The notes beneath the pieces were generated by a model. That model saw nothing but the letters and a program-made list of their open reading frames with translations, had not been told where the DNA came from and did no database searches. Both the position numbers and the translations under genes were made by a program. A DNA stretch of 19,540 nt. It comes from Chloroflexota bacterium. Its GTDB lineage: Bacteria; Chloroflexota; Anaerolineae; UBA7937. The DNA is taken from contig DMLA01000002.1 in NCBI GenBank assembly GCA_003453555.1, forward strand, positions 1 to 19,540, in the 5' to 3' direction. Shown here piece by piece: positions 1 to 5,928 of the stretch; within the stretch, counting starts at the first letter, position 1; each line of letters opens with the position of its first letter.

Positions 1-259
1 TGAGCACCCCTTTTTCTGAGGCGACGATACCCTCCAGAGTAATATTTTCAATGATCAATTCGCACGATTGACCACTACTTATGCTCGATGGTATAATGAG
101 TTGGTGCATAGCGATAATCCAACTTTGAATGTGCGGATGATGGAGATACCTTCCTCTTTTTGGTCTTCTCCCTTCGCTCTGTCCAGCGGGAGTTGGCAGA
201 ACCTCTCTTTCGTTTTCGTTGGTTTTTCAGCCCTTTAGCAGGGATTAGAGGAGGCGTGG
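1..259. other. Upstream region without a recognised gene
   Basis: One plus-strand frame stays open from about 20 to 238 but has no start codon before an ATG at about position 137, and its translation matches nothing I recognise. It could be the tail of a decayed gene or chance. The stretch holds the promoter at 68-97 and a leader of roughly 155 nt before the first pstB. A short hairpin (CCCT, five-base loop, AGGG) lies at about 231-243, just ahead of the ribosome binding site. Confidence 0.4.
68..97 (+). promoter_or_regulatory. Sigma-70-type promoter upstream of pstB1
   Basis: TTGACC at 68-73 and a perfect TATAAT at 92-97 are separated by 18 bp, so transcription would start near 104. The first gene downstream is pstB1 at 260. 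No convincing Pho box was seen beside it. Confidence 0.65.
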
Positions 260-1108
260 GTGGAATTTGGGGCTAGGCAAAGTTTCGCTCAGAGGATGCA
301 GGAGACGATAAAAGAGCGAGGGGAAGCCATACCCGGCGGGGAGGTCAAACTGACCACTCGAGACCTGCATGTTCACTATGGGGAGTTTTGTGCTCTGCGG
401 AATATCAACATGGAGATCAGGGAGAGGTGTGTCACCGCCATCATCGGCCCCTCTCTTTCTGGAAAGAGCTCTCTCCTGCGCGCCTTCAATCGGCTTAATG
501 ATTTGATCCCCTCTGCTCGCACCAAGGGCTCCGTATTCTTGGATGACCTCGACATCTACCAGCCGGGGGTAGATGTGGTGGAACTCCGGCGTAGGGTGGG
601 GATGGTCTTTCAGACGCCAAACCCCTTTCCCCTCTCCGTCTTCGAGAATGTGGCTTATGGCCCGCGAAGGAGAGGTCTGAACGACAAGGCTCGATTGGGA
701 GAGATCGTGGAGCGAAGTCTGCATCGAGCGGCCCTCTGGGACGAGGTCAAGGATAAGTTGTATGAATCTGGTCTGGCTCTTTCGGGGGGGCAGCAACAGA
801 GGCTCTGTATCGCCCGTACCTTGGCCATAGAGCCAGAGGTAATACTGATGGATGAGCCCTGTAGGGCGCTAGATCCGATCTCCACCCTGAAGATCGAGGA
901 GTTGATGCGCCATCTAGTACGCGATTATACGATCATCATAGTGACCCATAACATGCAGCAGGCGGCCAGGGTATCGGATGTGACAGCGGTGTTGATGTTG
1001 GCTCCGGACAGAGCGGGTGAACTGGTGGAGTACGGGCTAACCGCGGATATCTTTACCAAGCCTAGGGACAAAAGGACGGAGGAGTATATAACTGGCCGTT
1101 TGGGGTAG
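260..1108 (+). CDS. pstB: Phosphate ABC transporter ATPase PstB (copy 1)
   Basis: This is the cytoplasmic ATPase that would power phosphate import through PstC/PstA. The 282-aa protein has Walker A GPSLSGKS at residues 63-70, Q-loop VFQTPNPFPLS, signature LSGGQQQR at 174-181, Walker B VILMDE ending at E199, H-loop H230, and the PstB-type C-terminal ending TEEYITGRLG. The GTG start follows AGAGGAGG by 5 nt; an ATG at residue 13 is the alternative. PstB proteins normally have GPSGCGKST in Walker A and CSALDP after Walker B. Here these read GPSLSGKSS and CRALDP, so Walker A and the D-loop are altered while the signature is canonical. The gene lies before pstSCA rather than after it and faces a second pstB. 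Family assignment is firm; activity is not shown. Confidence 0.93.
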   Translation: MEFGARQSFAQRMQETIKERGEAIPGGEVKLTTRDLHVHYGEFCALRNINMEIRERCVTAIIGPSLSGKSSLLRAFNRLNDLIPSARTKGSVFLDDLDIYQPGVDVVELRRRVGMVFQTPNPFPLSVFENVAYGPRRRGLNDKARLGEIVERSLHRAALWDEVKDKLYESGLALSGGQQQRLCIARTLAIEPEVILMDEPCRALDPISTLKIEELMRHLVRDYTIIIVTHNMQQAARVSDVTAVLMLAPDRAGELVEYGLTADIFTKPRDKRTEEYITGRLG

Positions 1109-1135
1109 CCTTAAGGGTGCTGGGGAGAGTCGAGT

Positions 1136-1888
1136 TTAACCAAATCGCCCGGAGATGTAATCTTCGGTTCGCTGGTCCTGGGGGCGGGTGAAGATATCCT
1201 CTGTCTTGCCGTATTCGATCAATTCGCCCAGGAGAAAGAAACCGGTCCAATCGGATACTCGGGCAGCCTGTTGCATATTGTGGGTGACGATGACGATGGT
1301 GTACTGGTCTGCTAGGTGGCGGATGAGTTCTTCGATCCTCAAAGTCGCGGTGGGGTCGAGGGCAGAGCAGGGTTCGTCCATCAGTATCACCTCTGGTTGC
1401 ACCGCTAAGACACGAGCGATGCATAGTTTTTGCTGCTGTCCTTCAACCAGTTCCGTCCCCAGCCTGTGCAGGCCGTCTTTTACTTCATCCCAAAGGTCTG
1501 CTTGACGGAGGCTGCTCTCTACCAACTCGTCCAGGTGATCGTGCAGGCTCAAGACGCGAGGGCCGAAGGCCACATTATCGTAGATCGACAGGGGGAAAGG
1601 GTTAGGTATCTGAAAGACCATCCCTACTCGGCGGCGGAGCTCTACCACGTCAACCTCAGGCGCGTAGATATCTTTGCCGTCCAGAAGCACCTCTCCCTCG
1701 AGGTGGGTGTTAGGGAGGGTTTCGTTCATCCTGTTGAGGGTGCGGAGGAAGGTGGTCTTACCGCAACCGGAGGGGCCGATAAGGGCGGTTACCTTATGCT
1801 CGCCGATCTGGATAGATACATCCATCAAGGCTTGCGTTGGGCCGTAAAAGAAATTTAGATGGCGAGTTTCGATCTTGTACACAGACAT
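1136..1888 (-). CDS. pstB: Phosphate ABC transporter ATPase PstB (copy 2)
   Basis: This is a second PstB of 250 aa, a usual length for the family, converging on copy 1 with a 27-bp gap and divergent from pstS. Walker A is canonical GPSGCGKT at residues 38-45, Walker B ends at E172, the D-loop is CSALDP, the H-loop is H203 and the C-terminus is TEDYISGRFG. The signature LSGGQ is replaced by LVEGQ at 147-151 (LVEGQQQK), which loses the Ser and first Gly normally needed to complete the partner's ATP site. I chose the ATG at 1888 because the protein then begins directly with the ABC fold; the open frame continues upstream to 2299 but that part is antisense to pstS. No clear Shine-Dalgarno precedes it. 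It is clearly a paralogue of copy 1, sharing VDVVELRRRVGMVFQ and THNMQQAARVSD. Confidence 0.92.
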   Translation of the reverse strand: MSVYKIETRHLNFFYGPTQALMDVSIQIGEHKVTALIGPSGCGKTTFLRTLNRMNETLPNTHLEGEVLLDGKDIYAPEVDVVELRRRVGMVFQIPNPFPLSIYDNVAFGPRVLSLHDHLDELVESSLRQADLWDEVKDGLHRLGTELVEGQQQKLCIARVLAVQPEVILMDEPCSALDPTATLRIEELIRHLADQYTIVIVTHNMQQAARVSDWTGFFLLGELIEYGKTEDIFTRPQDQRTEDYISGRFG

Positions 1889-1958
1889 TGTTCTGTCTAG
1901 CCTGGGCAATTTTATCACACCCTTGCTGACGAAGGCAACCCACGAAAGGCGAGGATCT
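1889..1958. promoter_or_regulatory. Divergent control region between pstB2 and pstS
   Basis: These 70 bp separate the two divergent starts. The best plus-strand promoter is weak: TTGTTC at 1888-1893 and TTTTAT at 1910-1915, 16 bp apart. No clear promoter was found for the minus strand and no Pho-box array could be recognised. Both genes must be controlled from here unless pstS is reached by read-through. Confidence 0.3.
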
Positions 1959-2750
1959 GTGGCCTTAGCCATTAGGATCTTGCTTCTCCTCTTGTTTTTG
2001 GTTGGCTGTGGAGGTGGAAGGGAAGGGCGGGGGATTACCTTGGCGGGGTCGACCTCCGTCGAGCCTTTCGCTGGGCTTCTGGCTGAAAGGTATAGGGCTG
2101 AACACCCCCAAAGTCCGCCCATCAACGTCCAGGGCGGCGGTTCTAGCGCGGGGATCCAGGCCGCCCAGTCAGGCAGTGCCGAGATCGGCATGTCTTCCCG
2201 CTGGTTGAAAGAAGAGGAGCGAGGGCTGGAGACTATCTTGATCGCCTGGGATGCCATCGCCATCATAGTCCATCCCTCCAACCCTCTCTCTGACCTCACC
2301 TTAAATCAGGTTGGGGAGATTTTTGCTGGGCGGATAGAGAATTGGGCATCCTTAGGTGGAAGCGACCGGCCGATCACAGTGGTGACCAGGGAAGAGGGCT
2401 CAGGCACACGAGGGGCCTTTGAAGAGTTGGTGATGGGGGGCGAGAGGATCACCCCTGCCGCCTTGCGCCAGGATTCCAATGGCGCAGTGCGGGTGATCGT
2501 GGCCGGGGATCCAGGTGCTATAGGTTACATATCCCTGGGGATCGTCGATGAGCGGGTGAAACCCTTAAGCATCGAGGGGGTATCTCCCTCTCAGGAAACG
2601 GTTGCCAGTGAAGCCTATGGTCTGGTGCGCCCCTTCCTCTTCTTGGTGAGGGGGGAGCCCCAGGGGTTGGCCAAGGATTTCATAGACTACGTCTTGAGCC
2701 CTTCGGGACAAGAGATCCTGGAGGAGGAAGGGTTGGTGAGGGTCGAGTGA
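1959..2750 (+). CDS. pstS: Phosphate-binding lipoprotein PstS
   Basis: This is the extracytoplasmic phosphate receptor of the Pst importer. From the GTG at 1959, preceded by AAGGCGAGG, the protein is 263 aa with a short lipoprotein signal: Arg6, a run of Leu residues and the lipobox LVGC with the lipidated Cys at 17. The binding-protein fold follows with LAGSTSVEPF, QGGGSSAGI and EEGSGTRGAF, segments that in PstS proteins contact phosphate. The frame is open upstream to 1875, but that start would overlap pstB2 and would push the signal peptide inside the protein. It is followed 7 bp later by pstC, so pstS-pstC-pstA form one operon. Confidence 0.95.
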   Translation: MALAIRILLLLLFLVGCGGGREGRGITLAGSTSVEPFAGLLAERYRAEHPQSPPINVQGGGSSAGIQAAQSGSAEIGMSSRWLKEEERGLETILIAWDAIAIIVHPSNPLSDLTLNQVGEIFAGRIENWASLGGSDRPITVVTREEGSGTRGAFEELVMGGERITPAALRQDSNGAVRVIVAGDPGAIGYISLGIVDERVKPLSIEGVSPSQETVASEAYGLVRPFLFLVRGEPQGLAKDFIDYVLSPSGQEILEEEGLVRVE

Positions 2751-2757
2751 GGGCGCC

Positions 2758-3606
2758 ATGGTCCGGGAGAGGATAATCCGCTATTTGTTGCTTCTAGTAG
2801 CCTTTTCGGCTTTGGGGTCGTTAGCTCTAATCACCCTCTTCATCTTCAAGGAAGGCCTTCCCTTGATAGTTAAGGTCGGCTTATGGCGCTTCATCTTCGG
2901 CAGCGACTGGTCGCCCTCCCGTGGTTCCTTCGGCATTCTATCCATGATCATAGGCTCTCTCTGGGTTACCACTGGTGCTCTCATCTTCGGAGTGCCGCTG
3001 GGGGTGACGGTAGCCATTTTCACCACTGAGTTTGCCCCCCCGGCCTTGACGGCAGCGGTCAGGCCACTTGTCCAGTTGCTGGCGGGGATTCCCTCGGTGA
3101 TCTACGGCTTCGTCGGTTTGACCGTCTTGGTCCCTGGGATACAGCGTTATCTGGGAGGGCCTGGGCCCAGCGCCTTGGCGGGAGCGATGGTCCTGGCGAT
3201 CATGATCCTTCCCACTATTGTTAGCATCTCGGAGGACTCCATCAGAGCGGTGCCTCGGGAATATAGGGATGGGGCCTTGGCTTTGGGGGCCACCCAGTGG
3301 CAGACCATTTGGCGAGTGGTCGTCCCTGCCGCCCGTTCGGGCATCATGACTAGCGTTATTTTGGGGATGGGACGCGCTATCGGAGAGACGATGGCGGTGA
3401 TTATGGTGGTGGGGAACGCCTTGGCAATCCCGTTCTCCCCCCTGCAATCGGTGACCACCCTCACCTCTAATATCGGATTGGAGATGGCCTATGCCACCGG
3501 TGATCACCGCCGAGCCCTCTTCGCCACTGGGGTGGTGCTCTTTGTGATAATCATGGCTCTCAGCATGAGTGCGAGCGCAATGAGTCGGAGGTCGACTAGG
3601 AGGTAA
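2758..3606 (+). CDS. pstC: Phosphate ABC transporter permease PstC
   Basis: This is one of the two inner-membrane subunits that form the phosphate channel. The 282-aa protein starts with a basic stretch and a first membrane helix near residues 8-30, followed by further hydrophobic segments. The permease EAA-type loop that docks on PstB is visible as REYRDGALALGATQWQTIWR, with the conserved GRAIGETMAV segment after it. PstC is told from PstA by gene order and by the FGSDWSPSRGSFGI segment after helix 1. The ATG lies 7 bp after the pstS stop. Confidence 0.95.
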   Translation: MVRERIIRYLLLLVAFSALGSLALITLFIFKEGLPLIVKVGLWRFIFGSDWSPSRGSFGILSMIIGSLWVTTGALIFGVPLGVTVAIFTTEFAPPALTAAVRPLVQLLAGIPSVIYGFVGLTVLVPGIQRYLGGPGPSALAGAMVLAIMILPTIVSISEDSIRAVPREYRDGALALGATQWQTIWRVVVPAARSGIMTSVILGMGRAIGETMAVIMVVGNALAIPFSPLQSVTTLTSNIGLEMAYATGDHRRALFATGVVLFVIIMALSMSASAMSRRSTRR

Positions 3607-3608
3607 CC

Positions 3609-4436
3609 ATGTCCGCCAAGACCAGCCAGCGCGTAGCCAAGACTCTATCCTGGGTAGCGGGCCTCTCCACTCTGCTCTTGCTTTTCTTTCTCCTCTTCTA
3701 CGTCCTCTGGCGGGGGTTGCCGGTGCTCAACCTCCATTTCCTGCTCTCTAACCCAGAGAGCATGGGTCGTTCCGGGGGGATATTTCCCACCATAGTGGGG
3801 ACCGCGGCTCTGACCCTAGTAGCCATCGTAATCGCCGTCCCGGCGGGGGTGGGTACGGCCATCTACCTCACGGAATATACTCAAGAGAGCACCCTTACCC
3901 GCCTCATTAGGTTCGGCACCGATTCTTTGGCCGGAGTGCCCTCCATAATCTTCGGGCTGTTCGGTTTTGTCTTCTTCGTTATCACCTTGAAGATGAGTTG
4001 GTCGATCCTGGCTGGGGGGCTGACTCTGGCTATGATGATCCTCCCCACTGTAGTGCGCACCTCGGAGGAGGCTATTCGCGCTGTGCCCCACGATCTAAGG
4101 CAAGCCAGTTTCGCCTTGGGCGCCACCCGGTGGCAGATGGTGACCACGGTGGTCCTGCCCGGTGCCTTGCCAGGCATCGTCACCGGTATCGTCTTGGGCA
4201 TAGGCCGCTCCATCGGCGAGACGGCGGCGGTGATCCTTACCGCTGGCTCTTCCCTGGGCCTTCCCACTTCCCTCCTCTCACCGGTCCGCACCATGGCGGT
4301 GCACTTCTATATCCTCGCTCGAGAGGGCATTTCGGATCAGGCGGCGTGGGGCACCGGCGCCGTGCTTGTCGTTGCTGTATTGCTGGTCAATGTGGTGATC
4401 AACTGGCTGATAGGCAGAATGGTGGTCAGAAGATAG
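3609..4436 (+). CDS. pstA: Phosphate ABC transporter permease PstA
   Basis: This is the second membrane subunit of the phosphate importer, 275 aa. It has an N-terminal helix near residues 15-37, a GGIFPTIVGTAALT segment, the EAA-type loop DLRQASFALGATRWQMVTTV, and GIGRSIGETAAVIL as in other PstA proteins. The ATG is 2 bp beyond the pstC stop, and its Shine-Dalgarno AGGAGGT lies inside the end of pstC, so the two are translationally linked. Typical operons continue with pstB and phoU; here the next 249 bp hold no gene, so the ATPase must come from one or both of the pstB genes upstream. Confidence 0.95.
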   Translation: MSAKTSQRVAKTLSWVAGLSTLLLLFFLLFYVLWRGLPVLNLHFLLSNPESMGRSGGIFPTIVGTAALTLVAIVIAVPAGVGTAIYLTEYTQESTLTRLIRFGTDSLAGVPSIIFGLFGFVFFVITLKMSWSILAGGLTLAMMILPTVVRTSEEAIRAVPHDLRQASFALGATRWQMVTTVVLPGALPGIVTGIVLGIGRSIGETAAVILTAGSSLGLPTSLLSPVRTMAVHFYILAREGISDQAAWGTGAVLVVAVLLVNVVINWLIGRMVVRR

Positions 4437-4509
4437 GCAGAGCATCCTGAAGATGAATAGCGCTCGCCATTCGGCCCAGGTTAAATACCCCCCAATATGC
4501 AGCCAGCGC

Positions 4510-4541
4510 TCTCTGTATCAGAGATGGTCTCTTTCTTTTTG
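4510..4541 (+). terminator. Candidate terminator after pstA
   Basis: A perfect 6-bp stem, TCTCTG and CAGAGA with a 3-nt loop at 4510-4524, is followed by a pyrimidine-rich run ending CTTTCTTTTTG. The stem is short, so strength is uncertain. Confidence 0.4.
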
Positions 4542-4610
4542 TCCAATTCCAGGCGCTGGGGCTGAGATCCTGAAACCGATGTGGAGGGGGAAGCCGCTAG
4601 TTGAAGAGCA

Positions 4611-4643
4611 CCCTTTCTACTCCTGAAAGGGGCTTTCTCTTTA
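4611..4643 (+). terminator. Candidate rho-independent terminator before sbcD
   Basis: CCCTTTC at 4611-4617 pairs with GAAAGGG at 4625-4631 around a 7-nt loop, followed by GCTTTCTCTTT. It lies after pstA and just before the promoter of the next gene. Confidence 0.5.
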
Positions 4644-4647
4644 GGGG

Positions 4648-4676
4648 TTGTTGGCCTTTGGGCTGTATGGTATACT
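4648..4676 (+). promoter_or_regulatory. Promoter of the sbcD-like gene
   Basis: TTGTTG at 4648-4653 and TATACT at 4671-4676 are spaced by 17 bp. The expected start point, near 4683, is only about 3 nt before the ATG at 4686, so the mRNA would be nearly leaderless. Confidence 0.5.
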
Positions 4677-4685
4677 GGAGTCAGT

Positions 4686-5915
4686 ATGATTCGAGTCCTA
4701 CATTTCGCGGATCTGCATCTAGGCGTGGAGAACTACGGCCGCTTGGATCCAAAAACGGGGTTGAGCACCCGCCTGGGGGATTTTCTGCGGGCCTTCGATA
4801 CCCTTGTCGAATACGCCCTGAAAAACGATATCCATCTTGTCCTCTTCGCCGGCGACGCCTACAAAGGTCGAAAGCCGAGCCCTACCCTCCAGCGGGAGTT
4901 CGCCAAGCGGATTCGACGATTGACAGAGGCGAGGATCCCCGTCTTCCTCCTGGTGGGCAATCACGATATGCCCCGAGCCACGAGCAGGGCCACCTCGGTG
5001 GAGATCTTCGACACCTTAGCCATAAGGAACGTCTGGGTGAGGGGTGTGCCAGGCACAGAGGTCATCGAAACCAAAGGAGGGCCGGTTCAAGTGGTGGCCC
5101 TTCCTTGGGTGAATAGGGGTTGGCTCCTCTCTAAGGAGGAGTATGTAGGGAAGAGCCTCCTGGAGATAGATTCCCTCATCGCGGAGAAGTGGGAGAGGAT
5201 CGTGGAGAACGAGGTCGAGCATCTCGACCAGAAGATCCCTGCTCTTCTTGTGGCCCACGGGACGGTTTTTGGAGCCGTCTATGGCTCGGAGAGGAGCGTG
5301 ATTTTGGGGCAGGAGATCGTTATCCCCAGAAGCGCGGTCACCAATCCGGGCTTCGATTATGTAGCCCTGGGGCATATCCATAAGCATCAGGTGTTGAATG
5401 AGAACCCCCCGGTGGTCTATGCGGGAAGTATGGAGCGGGTGGATTTCGGCGAGGAGGGGGAAGAGAAGGGCTTTGTGGTGGTCGAGATGGAGAAGGGCCA
5501 AGCAAGATGGCAGTTTATCCCCCTGGAGGCTCGTCCCTTTGTCACCATCAACGTGGAGGCCAAAGGTGCGGACCCTATGTCCCAGATCCTAGGGGCCCTC
5601 TCTCACTTCGAGGTGAAGGAGGCGATAGTCCGCGTTCTTATCTCCACTACCACCGAGGCCGCTCCCCTGATCAAGGAGAAAGAGGTGCGAAAGAGTTTGG
5701 GGGAGGCCTTTCTTGTGGCCACCATCTCCAAAGATGTGGAGCGGGCTTCGCGCTTGAGGCTGGGCGGGCGGTGGGTGTCCCTACGGGATCGCGGGGGAGA
5801 GGAGATGCCTCCTCAAGAGATGCTGGAGAGGTACCTGGAGGCCAAGAGAGTGCCCCCAGAGCGGGCGAGGGTGCTTCTGGCCCACGCCAAAAAGATCATA
5901 GAGGATTTGGCCTGA
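4686..5915 (+). CDS. sbcD: SbcD/Mre11-type metallophosphoesterase nuclease
   Basis: Likely a manganese-dependent DNA nuclease of the SbcD/Mre11 family (COG0420), which works on double-strand ends and hairpins with the SMC-like ATPase SbcC. The 409-aa protein shows the phosphoesterase motifs in order: DLHLG (D9, H11), GDAYK (D57), GNHD (N92, H93, D94), VAHGT (H191) and GHIH (H230, H232). After about residue 290 a C-terminal part resembles the SbcD capping region. Metal ligands all look present; the usual second Asp of the GDxxD motif is Lys here. No sbcC follows in the window, and the next gene, 13 bp on, is unrelated. GGAG at 4677-4680 is a plausible ribosome site but overlaps the predicted promoter. 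Confidence 0.85.
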   Translation: MIRVLHFADLHLGVENYGRLDPKTGLSTRLGDFLRAFDTLVEYALKNDIHLVLFAGDAYKGRKPSPTLQREFAKRIRRLTEARIPVFLLVGNHDMPRATSRATSVEIFDTLAIRNVWVRGVPGTEVIETKGGPVQVVALPWVNRGWLLSKEEYVGKSLLEIDSLIAEKWERIVENEVEHLDQKIPALLVAHGTVFGAVYGSERSVILGQEIVIPRSAVTNPGFDYVALGHIHKHQVLNENPPVVYAGSMERVDFGEEGEEKGFVVVEMEKGQARWQFIPLEARPFVTINVEAKGADPMSQILGALSHFEVKEAIVRVLISTTTEAAPLIKEKEVRKSLGEAFLVATISKDVERASRLRLGGRWVSLRDRGGEEMPPQEMLERYLEAKRVPPERARVLLAHAKKIIEDLA

Positions 5916-5928
5916 AGGAAGGGTGAAG

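Noticed and set aside
47..238. Transposase or integrase remnant in the first open frame
   Set aside because: A short RWYNELVHSD-like string looked suggestive but there is no second motif and no start codon, so it was not called.
1875..1958. Upstream ATG for pstS at 1875
   Set aside because: It would overlap the start of pstB2 and place the lipoprotein signal 28 residues inside the protein; the GTG at 1959 puts the signal at the N-terminus.
1889..2299. 137-residue N-terminal extension of the minus-strand PstB
   Set aside because: It is antisense to pstS, has no family resemblance, and PstB proteins start where the ATG at 1888 begins.
2938..3507. 189-aa minus-strand ORF inside pstC
   Set aside because: Its sequence is the low-complexity His/Arg/Gly-rich type made by reading a membrane-protein gene backwards; no ribosome site or domain.
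4551..4610. CTGAGAT and GAAACC segments reminiscent of a TPP riboswitch
   Set aside because: The second conserved half of the THI box is absent and the gene downstream is a nuclease, not thiamine-related.
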